Assembly: GCA_036250225.1 (NCBI GenBank)
Contig: JAPZLL010000016.1
Location: 124,001-188,000 of the forward strand
Source: Cercophora sp. LCS_1
Lineage: Eukaryota > Ascomycota > Sordariomycetes > Sordariales > Lasiosphaeriaceae
Length of the DNA stretch: 64,000 bases
Direction of reading: 5' to 3'
The notes beneath the pieces are model-generated. The model did no database searches. It was not told where the DNA came from and saw nothing but the letters and a program-made list of their open reading frames with translations. This document shows, one piece after another, positions 47,741 to 58,890 of the stretch. Position 1 is the first letter of the stretch. Every line of letters starts with the position of its first letter. A program made the position numbers and the translations under genes.

Positions 47741-48931
47741 ATGTCGGCACCATCAATCCCGAACCTCCTCACGCTGCGTGGTGGAGCGCGCCGGGGGCGG
47801 GGTCGAGGAGGTACGGCCCGAGGAGGGCATGCGCCGGGGACTACCGCCGGAGCGCGGCACGATCTCACCATCCAGGGGACCGATAACGACGCAGCGCAAT
47901 CCCGTCTGAGCGCTGTCCAGCTAGGATATCTCCAAGACCCCTTTGCCCAGCTTTTCTCCCCTCCGGCACCCCGTAGACAGCCCATCATCAACAGAGGTAC
48001 ACACAGCCCTTTCCCCTTTTTCCCCTTTCCCAAACACAATTGCTAACAAAACGCGACCCCAGGGACATACATCCGTACAACAGCCATAACCAAGATAGTC
48101 ACCCACTTCCTCCAATCCACCGCGAACCAACCAAAAAGGAAACAAATCATCTCCCTCGGCGCCGGCACCGACACCCGCGCCCTCCACCTCCTCACAGCCC
48201 ACAACGACGAGCCCATTGTCTACCACGAAATCGACTTCCCCACGATCTGTCGCCGCAAGGAACACCTCTTCCGCAACTCGCCCGAAATAGCCCGCTGTTT
48301 CGAAATTGAGCAGCCCCTACCATCCAATTCCAACTCGCCAGTAGATCCTACCGGTCCTCCACCAGTAGGCGCCCCTGACACCACCGTAACCTGGCGGGCC
48401 AGAGACCGCAGACACAAACCAAACACCATCCACTGCCATGGACTCGACCTGCGCACCTTGACCCCGCAATCCGAACTCCTCCCGGGCGTTGACCCAACAG
48501 TCCCAACCCTCCTCATCTCCGAATGCTGTCTTTGCTACCTCTCTCCGCCTGAGGCAAGCAACGTGCTGGCTCACTTCTCAACACGCATCCAGAATATTGG
48601 TATCGTGATATACGAGCCGATAAAACCCGGTGATCCGTTTGGGCAGATGATGGTGTCCAATCTCGCGGCGAGGGGGATACGGATGCCGACTTTGGAGGTG
48701 TACAAGCAACCCGAGGATCAGGAAGAGCGGCTGCGGGCGGCCGGGTTCAGGGAGGTACGGCAGATGACGGTGGACAGGATATGGGATAAGTGGGTCGACG
48801 AGGACGAGAAGGAGAGGGTGGAGGGGTTGGAGTGGCTGGACGAGGTGGAGGAGTGGAAGTTGTTGTCGGGGCATTATATCGTTGCTTGGGGGTGGACCGG
48901 GGCAGGGCTGGAATTGCCCGACAGGGCGTGA
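47741..48931 (+). CDS. ppm1: Leucine carboxyl methyltransferase (PP2A methylating enzyme)
   Basis: Two exons: 47741-47996 and 48063-48931, giving 374 residues. The protein methylates the C-terminal Leu of the PP2A catalytic subunit, favouring assembly with B-type subunits. Evidence: the family N-terminal DDAAQSRLSAVQLGYLQDPF-like stretch and the substrate-pocket Arg region PIINRGTYIRTTAI. The SAM-binding motif I is SLGAGTDTRAL and the post-I acidic residue is in YHEIDFP. SECCLCYLSP is followed by IVIYEPIKPGDPFGQMM, where the usual motif is YEqi.p.D.Fg.mM. The Arg/Gly-rich segment at about 15-32 (RGGARRGRGRGGTARGG) is not part of the core enzyme and is probably disordered. The C-terminus ends LLSGHYIVAWGW, the usual family ending. 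Confidence 0.93.
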
Positions 48932-49327
48932 CCAATGTTTCATTTAGAAAGAATTGTATTGAGCGCTCTAGTTCGTTGGCCTCGGATGGAGGCTATCGGT
49001 TAAGGGCCGGCTAGCTGATTCGAAGAGCACTACCGGCGCCCTTATCCCTGGCCTCTCTATGGAGGCTTGTTCATCTGCAGCCATCTGCTTGGTCTGAAAA
49101 ACTACTAGCTAATGTGAAGAGCCAGGTGGTTGATCTGTAGCAGGACTGCAACGTACTATGTACACCATACTCCATACACCAAGCACCTCGGGTATCATCC
49201 ATCCAGTCTTCTTTCGCTTTCCGCCTTTCAGTGAAATCCCAACGCCGCCAATTTGACATGAAATGAAGGAAATTCCTCCTACCTAAACACCCCCCAAAAC
49301 ACACCCTTTCCAGCCCCTGAAGGCTCG
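48932..49327. other. Gap between convergent PPM1 and SPT3
   Basis: 396 bp of 3' flanks. Nothing further is seen. Confidence 0.5.
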
Positions 49328-51789
49328 CTAGAACAGTCTGAGTGTGGTATGCTGCTGGAGCCGTGTACCGTTCAACATGGCTCTGTGCTTCTTGGGCCGC
49401 TGCTGAAGCCTGCGGAAAGCCTCCTGGATATGTCTCGGTTCGACGGGGGTTCTGCCCTCGCTGGGCGGGTCAAACAGGCCCTGAGTCAACTTGCGCTGCT
49501 TCTTGCCGCTGTCACCGGTGCGTTCCTTGAGTAGGTCCTCGTGCTCCTTGATCTTGAGCGCCTCTTCGGTCAGGGTCTGGACCATCTCGAACGTCAGGAA
49601 GCCGAGAATATCGACAATATCGTCTGATGGCTTGCTGTCCGTGACAAGGCCAAAGCCCGCCCACTCGCGAAAGCGCTTTCCCTTGCGGTATGTGAAGGAA
49701 GCCTGACGATATTCAGACCACGTAACGTACTCCTCACGGGTCATGGCCTTTGTGCGCTCGTCGGCCTTGCGGAGTCTTTGAAGCGTGATGTGGTTCATCT
49801 CCTCCTCCTCGTCATCCTCCTCATCTTCACGCTCCGGAACCTCCACGCTGTAAAATGACAAGGGCTCCCACGGGAGGCCGACCTTTGCCTTCTTGTTCTT
49901 CTTTGCTGTGTCGTCGACAGGACCACCGGGCACCACACCACCAACCGGATCCTCACCGGCACCGAGGTCTGCGTCTCCACCCTTCTCATCAGAGTCCTTC
50001 ACGTTCTTGCGCACATCCTTCCACGACAGAAATGTGCGGAGTCGAGAAACCTTGGGGGCGTCATCCCGGATCTGAAAGATCAAATCATTAATCGTGATGG
50101 CTCTGGATCCGCGACGAGCAGCCATTTCAGTGCAGCTCCGGAGCTAAAAAAAAACACAACAAGTCAGTATGCTTCCGCAAAAACACACACCCAAGCACTT
50201 ACAATCTCGACGACCTGCTGGCGGACGATGTCCTCAATGATTCCAGTTGTTTCGACAGACGGCTCGCCGGTTTCGCCAGAGACGTACATCATCTTAAGGA
50301 TACGGTTAGTGAGCCAGTCGCGAAAACGTTTGTCAGTCTTGAATGGATTCCGTGGGCTATCCACTTGGCTAGCTAGAATAGGGAACTCCGACCCATAGTT
50401 GACCTCTAGACGACTGGAACAGCCCGGAAGGCCATGTGTGCTCGGTAACCGTTCGAAAAAACCGAACGATCCTGGCCGGGGGCGGGTAGTCTTGAAGCGC
50501 GGCACACCCACGGTTTCGTCAAAGGCCGATTGGAACATTTCGGCGGCATCTGGGTACAGGTTTCCGAGAGTAGGGTTCCCGGAAATCGACATGTTGGCAA
50601 AATTCAGGCAGTTGTCGTCGCAACCCGAAAATGGCAACTGAGAAAGCGGTCCAGAGGAAGAAGTTGAAGGGCTCGAGGGAATTCGGATGCCGGTAGGAGG
50701 AGTGCTCTGAGGGTTCGGCAGAGTATCCGGCAGAATATCGACTTTGGTCGTTGCGGCAGGCCCCGGGACAGCTTCTGTTGGCAGCAGCGTGAATGGAGTG
50801 TCGTCCTCCATGTCATAATCTGCATCCTCCTCCTCCTCATCCACGTTCATGGAGTAATCCGCCGCCACACGGGGCCGCAGGCCATAGATTCCAGCATTTT
50901 GATCGGAAGATAGCTGCGGGCTTTCATCCTCAAAGGTAACGTAGCCAGAAGGAAGTTTCTTTCCTGCCTTTTTGCTTACAAAAACAGGGCGGCGCTTCGT
51001 CTGCCTCCAAGGAGCACCTTCCTCCTGCTCTTGAGGGCCACGGGTGGGAGACCCGTTCGCAGAGACCGTGAGCGCCATTCGACTATTTCCACCACTCATC
51101 GCGGGCCTTCCCCAGACCGATTGCGAAGGAGACAGAGGCGGTGGGGCCAAATCATATGGAATCGATGGGCCTGGCTGGATTGACTGGACTGGCAGAGCGG
51201 CGATGTGCTCCGACAGAGGCTCGGGCATGTGTTCCAGCTCCATAGGTGCAGGCATGATCGAACGCGCTTTGGAGGGACCAAACGGATCCAGTCCAGCTTC
51301 ATCATATGGCTGTTGTATCGCTCCCGGCATCAAAGGAAACCGTGGGGGCGAAGGCAGAGGTTCAGCTTCCGCAATTTCAGTGTCACCGTCACCGTCTACC
51401 TCCACGGCAGGCCAAGACTCGACAGTCTGGCCAGCCCCAATGATAGACAGCCGGCGTTTGTTCTTTAATGGCGCGTGGTTCGGTGGCTGGCCCAAGGGTG
51501 CATTGGCAACGAGCTGCGAGCCGGTCATGTTGCGGATGTAAGCGAAGGGGGGCTGGCCATTCGCGATCGGCAGCGAGAAGCTCTGAGCGATCTGAGAGGG
51601 CGCATCTTTCGGACTTGAGTGCTCCGTGGGACGAACGGCCGGGGATTCTTTTTGAGCATGGAGTCCGGGACTCCAATGCGCAGAACGGTTTTGCGAAGTG
51701 CGCACTTTCTTGGGGACTGGAGATGCCACAGAGTCGGCGTTCGACTCGCGATCACTCCGCCTGCTGGCGGCAGCGCGCTTGCCACCCAT
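49328..51789 (-). CDS. spt3: SAGA subunit Spt3 with long N-terminal extension
   Basis: Two exons: 50203-51789 and 49328-50143, with a 59-nt intron (GTAAGT...ACTGAC...TTTAG), giving 800 residues. The Spt3 core is at the C-terminal end. The first half histone fold is KMMYVSGETGEPSVETT through IIEDIVRQQVVEI, completed after the splice by LRSCTEMAARRGSRAITIND. Then come LIFQIRDDAPKVSRLRTFLS, WKDVRKNVKD, and the second fold with TYRKGKRFREWAGFGLVTDS. It ends with a Lys/Arg-rich GLFDPPSEGRTPVEPRHIQE region. Spt3 helps SAGA deliver TBP to promoters. The core alone is about 315 residues, close to the usual total. The preceding about 480 residues are Ser/Pro-rich, with an acidic EEEEDADYDMEDD stretch and no known fold. 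The start uses the first ATG of the open frame (51789). A shorter protein from an internal start cannot be excluded. Confidence 0.88.
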
Positions 51790-53328
51790 CCTTCCACGAA
51801 GAGTCGGCAAGCACTACGTCGAGATTTGGCGGCTCAGATGCTTGCAGTGGCGATCGCGTGGTGGAAGAGGCGGAAGTGAAAAAAAAAAAAAAAAACAGAC
51901 AAATCCTCAAGTCGCGCCCGGCTACTGAGAACGAAAGGTACGAAACCAGAGCGCTGGGTGTTCGAGATGATGTTGCGCCAGGAACGACTGGCAAGTTGGA
52001 AGTTGTCGCGTCGAAAGATAAAACTTGCGAGTTGTGCGAGTTGTCGATTGTGGTCCAGCGTACCGGTAGAGAAGGCACTTTTTTACGGCGAGAGAACCAA
52101 GCGGATTGCTTTCCTCGCCGGCGAGGCTGCACCTCGACCACCAGAAAGCGATGGGGCCACGTCGAACCGGTTGGACTAGATGAGGACTGTCTACCGGTAG
52201 TCTTAACCCTCCTCCAAGTGACGCAAGAGATCCCGTCAACACTGGAGACCCGCGTGGTACCGTCATATGTTCTTCTTCGAGCCATTGCTCTTCACACCGA
52301 AGATCAGTGCGACGACCTCGTGGATTCCGTAGCGCACCACCCTTCGAACCAGACACGCATCGCATCACATTCCCACGGAAGCCTGGAGTGCTGGCCATGC
52401 TCTACCTCATCCACAATCTTCCACACTTTCTAGGCCTAGGGCCATGGCCACCGCATCGAAAGGCTGAAGTACCGTTCCAGATCGTCGGCGACGCATTCGG
52501 TCCACGGAATAAGTCACATCGAACCCATCACCTTTCCGACCAGTCTACTACCAATTCCCATCACAATCACAGGCGCCAGTTTCAGCACTTGCTGGAGCAA
52601 CGTGTCTTAAACTGGCATATAAAACACACAGGACGGGGAGAGAGTGCTAAGCCTTACCTGCGTTATCTCCTGCCGGTACTTGTATTGCTTTTCTTTATCC
52701 GCCATGATGAAAGATTTATTGATATTGGTTCAGTTTGCACCAAAAAGAAAAAGTGAAACAGAAACAGAATACAATGTAGTTGATGCTTTTAGTGTTGGAA
52801 ATGGATGCAGCAAGTGCGATAAGGTTCACCTCCATCCTGCGGCTCAAATCGAAGCCGGGGTTCAAATAAAGTGAGTCACGTGATTACCATCAGCAAAAAG
52901 CGAGCCCAAGTTCAACCCAATGGAGCGTTTCTGATCAGGACGCGCGCGTGGATGAAGATGGAATTTATTCCGGTGTCACGAATCTGTAACACTCACGCAC
53001 CCTGACACAGAAGCTCAAACCACACCGCACATCCGTCGGCCTCGAACAGATGAAGTGTTGCTCCAAGTGTCGTTTTCGTCGAAGCCTTTCGCACGGTGGT
53101 TGCATACCCCGGATGCCAAGACTTGATCATCTGTCAGCCACCCCGGTTGTGGAGGGTGATAACCGATAACGTCCCGCATGCCCCTCCATGCCTACCAGGA
53201 ACCCCACGCAAGCTCTCAACGACAGCTAAACTCTAGCCCCTACGTAACTCACCCCCGCCGACATAGAGCCTGTGAACCTGAAAACTGCGCGATCAACACC
53301 GCTCATTCTTGTACCAAACACCGTGATA
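51790..53328. other. Divergent promoter region, SPT3 and IST1
   Basis: 1.5 kb between genes transcribed apart. Contains an A17 run (51879-51895) about 90 bp upstream of the SPT3 start. ORFs such as 52307-52756 lack motifs and bias. A CACGTG word sits at about 52876. Confidence 0.45.
51879..51895. repeat. A17 homopolymer in the SPT3 promoter
   Basis: Seventeen consecutive A residues about 90 bp upstream of the SPT3 start codon. Poly(dA:dT) tracts disfavour nucleosomes, so a promoter role is possible. Confidence 0.6.
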
Positions 53329-54310
53329 ATGCCCCCGTCTCCATCGCTGGCCCTTGTGGTAAGAGCGCACCCCCACATTCAACATCAGGGAGCTTCGGAT
53401 GCTGATTTGCGCCTAGGCCAAGATCAAGGTTCAGCTAAAGTTGGCGATCGCGAGACTGCGCATGGTTCAGAAGCGAGATGAGGCCCTCGCCAAGCAACAG
53501 CGGCGAGTCATGGCTCAGTTGCTTGAGGTTGGCAAGGTCGACTCTGCCCTCATCCGCGTTGAGAACATCATTCGATCCGACATCATCACTGAGCTCCACG
53601 AGATCCTTGAGCTATACTGCGAGCTTCTCATTGCGAGGGCAGGCTTGCTCGAGGCACCGACATGTGACCCTGGGCTTGAGGAGGCGGTAAAGAGCATCAT
53701 TTATGCTGCGCCAAAGACGGAGATCAAGGAGCTCCAGCAAGTACGGATCTTGCTGGCGGAAAAGTTTGGGAAAGAATTTGTTCACCAAGCCATGGAAAAC
53801 GTGGACGGGAAGGTATCGGAAAAGGTGGTAAAGAAGCTGAGCGTCACTCCCCCGAAGCCAGAGCTCGTGACTGGCTACCTCGAAGAGATCGCCAAGGCTT
53901 ACGGCGTGAACTGGCCTAGGAAGCAGCAAGATCTCGGTGACCCACCTGATTTTTTAGGCGACGACGATGATGATGAGAACCCAAGTGGCGGTCAGGCGCA
54001 AAAGAACCTCGAGGCACCCCTTCTTGCCACGGACCCTAACAATGCCGAAGTTGAGGCCAGGGCTGAGCTCAGCAAAGCAACACCACCAAAATCATTCGCG
54101 CCTAGCAGTCCCCTACATGTCAATCCCCCAAGTCCATCGACCGACAACGTTCACCCAAAAGTGACGCTGAACTCGTTGGAGCTCAAGCCGGCCAAGCGGA
54201 CGGGGAATGTGGGTGTGGTGAAAAAGGCAGCTGAATCAAAGGGCGGGATCGCGGACGGGATCCCTGACGTGGATGAGTTGGCCAAGCGTTTCGCAGCTTT
54301 GAAGAGATAG
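53329..54310 (+). CDS. ist1: Ist1-like ESCRT-III-associated protein
   Basis: Two exons: 53329-53358 and 53417-54310, giving 307 residues. Exon 1 supplies only the first ten residues (MPPSPSLALV), and the join gives AKIKVQLKLAIARLRMVQKR. This is the Ist1 helix 1 that binds Did2 and membranes. The Ist1 domain runs to about 185, with ALAKQQRRVMAQLLEVGK, ALIRVENIIRSD, ELYCELLIAR and KFGKEFVHQAMEN. The rest is acidic and Pro-rich. The C-terminal DVDELAKRFAALKR is a MIM1-type helix (consensus D-x2-L-x2-R-x2-x-L-K/R) that would bind the MIT domain of Vps4. Ist1 regulates Vps4 in multivesicular-body sorting. Confidence 0.93.
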
Positions 54311-55123
54311 TTCGAGGTTGCCTGTCATGTATTCTGGTTATGTTTTGCATGTAACATCGGATTGTAGCCATCAAGGGGTCATTTCATGGGAGCCTCGCCT
54401 GTCATGTTTGTTGAGCCGGAGTAATACTCAATGTTTCTGAATCATCTCCCGGTTGTTGGGTGGAGGTCGAGACTTACGGGTCGAAAAGAGCCCCACGACT
54501 GACTTGCACGCCTGCTTGTAATTAGGCTCACAGCTACCAGTTGACCAAGGGTAATTGAAGGGCTGGCATGGAGAATCGATGACTATGCCCCCTTCACTTT
54601 TAGTTTGGTCCTTGTTGCATTCCGGATAGTGTATCCTTGAGGCCCGACGTTCAGTCGTTTCGGTCGTCCAAGTGGACAATGGTGAATGCTGCAGTGGTAA
54701 GGTAAGTAACCCTTAGTGTTTGTCACTGCGGCATCGACTGGATACTTCGACACGCCTGTATTCTTCTTGGATCATCATATTCGACCGTGAAACTCGTGAT
54801 GTTTCCCAATTCTATGAGCAACATCTGACAAACTACGAGACAAGATGGATCATTTTCAACCCCATCACTTCAGATAACCGTCATATCGTTTGGGGTCTGC
54901 TTCTGCTATCATGAAGCCATCCCCGTCAACCCCACGGTTCCGGTCTCGGAATATTCTCCTTATTAATCCAAGGCCGTGGCGTGATCAACGGCTACAAGCT
55001 CAAAAGATCGGACGTGCCGACTTCGCGTAGTCCCGATCCGGATTTCCCACGCCTGGCAAGACTGAAAGCCCAGAATCCCCTTGGTTCCAGCCCCAGTATT
55101 CCCTCATATATCACTATCAATAT
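54311..55123. other. Gap between convergent IST1 and AP-2 sigma genes
   Basis: 3' flanks of both genes. Small ORFs (54428 minus, 54720 plus, 54981 plus) lack motifs; nothing else is seen. Confidence 0.5.
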
Positions 55124-55665
55124 TCACTCCAACTTATCCAAATGCTCCAACCTCGTCAACACAACCTGCTTACTCGTCTCCTCGATTTCCCCCGCCAGAA
55201 ACACCTCGTCGAGAATGGCATACACCTTGTAGAAATTAAACACCAGATCCAGCTCGCACACGTTTCCGAAAAACGCATCCAGCACTTCAACAAAGAAATG
55301 GATCGCCTCCAGATACGCCAGCTCGTTATCGTTCGTATCGACGCACGCGCAAAAGAAGAGACCGGCGTAGCGCCTGTAGACGACTTTATGGTTTCGGAAC
55401 TCGACGAAATTGGATTGGTATTTTTGATCGCGGGGTGCAACGAGACGGTGGACCTGCGACGAGATAAGTTACTGGATAGAGTTTGAGCGGTGTTTAGGGG
55501 GCAGAGTACGTACCTCGCCTTTGAGCTTGATCTTCTCGTCGTCACTGTAGGGAACGTACCACTTTGCGAGCCGCGTTTTGCCCCTGGGGAGGGAATTAGT
55601 AATTGAGTGTCAATTGATGGGATAAATACCTACTGCCGGTTCTGGATCAAGATAAATGACAACAT
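55124..55665 (-). CDS. aps2: AP-2 clathrin adaptor complex, sigma subunit
   Basis: Three exons: 55634-55665, 55514-55583 and 55124-55453, giving 143 residues, the family's exact size. The gene is easy to miss because longer ORFs cover it in other frames. The start is MLSFILIQNRQGKTRLAKWY, the canonical sigma-2 N-terminus. VHRLVAPRDQKYQSNFVEF, VVYRRYAGLFFCACVD, NELAYLEAIHFFVEVLD and FFGNVCELDLVFNFYKVY complete the longin-like fold. The C-terminus is VVLTRLEHLDKLE. Residues around the dileucine-cargo pocket (the NVCELDLVFNF region) are conserved. The subunit belongs to the plasma-membrane AP-2 tetramer; in filamentous fungi AP-2 also acts in apical polarity. Confidence 0.95.
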
Positions 55666-56129
55666 GCCTGCTATTTTGCAGCGGCCTGCTGCTTGTTCGA
55701 TTGTTGGATCGATGGAGGACCTCGACGGTTGCCATCGGCGGAGCGGAGCGGTGGGGCTGATGATGACTAGGGGGTGGGACAGGGTTAGGGTTAGTATTGC
55801 AAATGGAGACCTGATGCTGTGGGTGTGGTTGGATTCAAGACAAGTCGGAAATGAAGTCGCTAGAGTAAACAATTGATAAAGATATATACTCGTTCATTCA
55901 TACATGCATGTGCTCCCTGTGGTTGTCTCGGCCTAAAGTTCCAGGCCCTGTCGGATGACTTCGTCCCTCTCTAACCAAACGCCTGTCTGTGCCCGCTGAT
56001 GTGCTAATTAGGGTATAGTGCTGCTTCAAGATCTGAGAATGCTCCTCCACTCCGTTATGCCTGCCCGTCCACCTATCGATAATCTTTCCGGGCCCGGCGG
56101 AGATTCCAAGTTCTTGGTTGGAGCATCTC
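55666..56129. promoter_or_regulatory. AP-2 sigma promoter and MFS gene 3' flank
   Basis: 464 bp between two minus-strand genes. It holds a telomere-like GGGTTAGGGTTAG word at 55782-55794, about 120 bp upstream of the AP-2 sigma start. No ORF is supported. Confidence 0.45.
55782..55794 (+). repeat. Short interstitial telomere-type repeat (two TTAGGG-like units)
   Basis: Reads GGGTTAGGGTTAG on the plus strand. It is too short to be a telomere remnant; it may serve as a promoter telobox. Confidence 0.5.
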
Positions 56130-57967
56130 CTAATCCACTGCAACCGTCTTGTTCTCCTCCTTCTCGCGAGCGACATGCTGGTGTCGAATTGTCCAGAGCG
56201 TCATGAGAAGCCCCAGGCCGCAAGCCCCCAGGGTCATAAAATATGCGTCCTTGTAGCAATCCAAGCCGTCAGGACATGTGCGGTCTCCATCGGGACCTAC
56301 AATGCTGTGGCTGTCGAAAACTTTGCCGTAAAACAGGTTGAAGATATTACCCGAGATAACGGGGCTCAGCGTCATGAAGCCCCAGTTTTGGCTGAGACCA
56401 TGAATTCCAAACGTCTCTGCCACTATGGACGGGAAAACGCCAAAAAGGAAGCCGTAGCCAAGCCCGGAGAGCCCGGACACGAGTCCCAGGAAGTGGGGGT
56501 TGGTGACATTCAACGCAGCAACTTGCGCAATGCAGAAGACGCAGCTTGCGACGACAAGGCACCAGGCACGGCTGGCGCCAACAACTTTGACGAGGAAATC
56601 GGAGCCCACACCTGCACGTCATGTTAGAGAAGCTCGGTCGTAATGTTCAGCACGGCCCGCTCACCACTCAGAAGTCTGCCAACAAAACTGCCCACAGACA
56701 AGATGGAAACGTGCATCTGCTGCCGTTGGATCAAGAAAGACTCTGTTACCGAGTCGTCGTACCGCTTCCAAAGAGCGTTAACGTCGTGGCCAATGTTGCT
56801 ATTCCTGGTCAGCAGACTGCGTTTTATCAGGGGTCCCCAGTCTTACTTGATGGTCATCAGCCCGATGCCAGCCAAGATACCCATAATGGCGAAGAGTTGC
56901 CAAAACTCGATGTTGCTCAGTAGGCGCCAGCCACGGATATCTACACGGTGGGAACGATCCATATCAACACTGCTCTGCACTAAAACATCGCCAGGCAGCG
57001 ACGACGATTTGGACATGAGGGAGGACGTCTCGTCAATGTCTTCTATCTCGTCTTCGGAGGGAGGAGGGCGGGCCGCTTCGAGGTCTCCTTGACTAACGGC
57101 GTTGGGAGCTGGGAGCGCCGATGGCCCGGCTGATCCCGCACTTCCTCCGCCGGTGGCCTCGGGTGGCGGTGAAGCAGGAGTCGTGTATGTGGTGGGCGAC
57201 GACATACCAGGTTCTTCAACGGGGAGGAATCGGCCGCTGTGGCGTCGAGCCTTGCCATCCTCGGACGATGTCCGCCGCAGCCGCTGTGCATCAAAGTGGC
57301 CAGATGGCAGGGCGTGGTAAGCCGTGTGCGGGTACACCTTGAGGAAGAAGAAACCAAAAAAGGTCAAGAAAAAGGTCCCGCAAGCTAGAAGGGTCAGAAA
57401 GGCGCTGGTATTGCCCGGAAACAGCACACTCCCAGAAACCGAAAAGAAGAATGCGCTGAGACCAAAAGCAGCCAGAGGAAAGGCTGTGGCCGTTCCTCGG
57501 TGGTGTGGCCAATTCAACGCCGACGTCTTTACTGAAGCCGCAAAGGCCATACAGCCTCCCAAACCAGTGAAGTACGAGAAAAGGCACATCAAGGCAACGG
57601 AACCGGATCCGTTTTCGTACGACGCGCGAAATGGAAAGTAGCCCAGGCCGAGGAGCAACGAGCCAACAATGACGGCGGGCCGGGGGCCCCGATGATCGAC
57701 AAACAAGCCGATCGGTACGCCCATCGAGTACATTCCAAGATTTCCAGCAAGCCCTATGAGGTTACTCTCGGTCGTCGTCAGGTGGAGGCGGTCGGCGAAC
57801 TGCGGCGCCCAGGCCGAGTAGACATACTGCAAGCAATGTCAGTCTGTTTGCAGCGCGGCGACACAGCATTCAATTAGACATACGTTGGTACCGCATGCCA
57901 GTGAAATGAGGGTTGCGGCCACACTCGACACCACGCGGGCGCGGTGCAGCTTCCGATCGAGCTGCAT
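56130..57967 (-). CDS. Nodulin-like MFS transporter
   Basis: Four exons: 57884-57967, 56847-57826, 56665-56804 and 56130-56611, giving 561 residues. Membrane segments run in two halves. The first includes VVSSVAATLISLACGTNYVY, GLAGNLGMYSMGVPIGLFVD and VIVGSLLLGLGYFPF. ALMCLFSYFTGLGGCMAFAA and RGTATAFPLAAFGLSAFFFS are also in this half and form the nodulin-like signature. A central cytoplasmic loop of about 150 residues is Ser/Pro-rich and acidic. The second half includes NIEFWQLFAIMGILAGIGLM, LSVGSFVGRLLSGVGSD and GLVSGLSGLGYGFLFGVFPS. This organisation matches fungal Mch1-like MFS proteins. Substrate is unknown; monocarboxylate transport was proposed from family similarity only. All phases close (0, 2, 1). 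Confidence 0.9.
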
Positions 57968-58890
57968 CGTGCTGGTTGAGTCAGGGTGGTTGGAGAACAG
58001 GTGTTTCGAAGTTGCGGGAGGGTTGTATTATCCCAGCATCCCGGCGATGGGGAGACACTCGTAGCAAGAGTCTGGATTCAGCACGCGCGAAAGCAAAAAT
58101 TTCATCGCGAAGCGGACGAGACCATTGCAAGAGGAAAGAGGATGGGAGCACGATGTCGAGTTGACGTCTTATCTTGGCGATCCCCAGGTGCAAGGCCCCC
58201 CTGTGACACCTGCGTCCGATGATTTTACGGTTTCGGTTTGTTCCTCACGTAATACACCCGGTTTCCGCTAGGCGATTGGCTCCCCATGTCTCGGCACCAG
58301 GGGCTGGCCGATAAAGGAGCAGCAAGGCCGCCCACCCTCACTGGGCTTGGCGATTGTTCCCGCGCCCGCTGCCATATCAGCCTCGTCAAACCGACCACCA
58401 GCACACACAGCCGTTCCAGGGCATCTGCTTCGCCGTTGCACCGTGAGAGGCCAGCTGACAGCCTCACAACGGCCCTTCTGTCATGGCGCATCGTTCCGAG
58501 TCAAGGAAACTGAACGGCTTTAGGAACTGGGCATGTGACCTGTCAGTGTCTGATAGTTCAAGGTGGGTCGGTTAGGTAATGCCGGGGAGGTAGAAGTGAC
58601 ATCCGAGTCACGTGCATATGCCAAGCCAAAGTGAGGTGGCGTGCCTGCGTACGTGCAGTTGCCAGCGCCATTACGCAGCCACCTAGGTCGGTCGTCGCCC
58701 AAGCTCCGTTGGCGCAGTCTCAAGTCGCAACCGTCAACAACTCAACAAGTCCTATTCCACCCATCGATTGCGCAACTTCACGACGCCACCGATTTCTGCT
58801 CAGCTACTCGAGTTCAACTTCCCTCTGAGTAACTTGTACTTGTTGTTGACAGCGTATTCTGAGGAGCAGAGGCTCACCAGCGACGTCATC
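57968..58890. promoter_or_regulatory. Divergent promoter region, MFS gene and TMS1
   Basis: 923 bp between two start codons pointing apart. Short ORFs lack bias. An ATG of unknown use lies at 58768, in a pyrimidine-rich leader-like stretch. Confidence 0.45.

Noticed and set aside
51468..52433. 321-codon plus-strand ORF over the SPT3 start
   Set aside because: Antisense shadow of SPT3 exon 1 running into its promoter; no motif of its own.
55142..55486. 114-codon plus-strand ORF
   Set aside because: Antisense shadow of AP-2 sigma exon 3.
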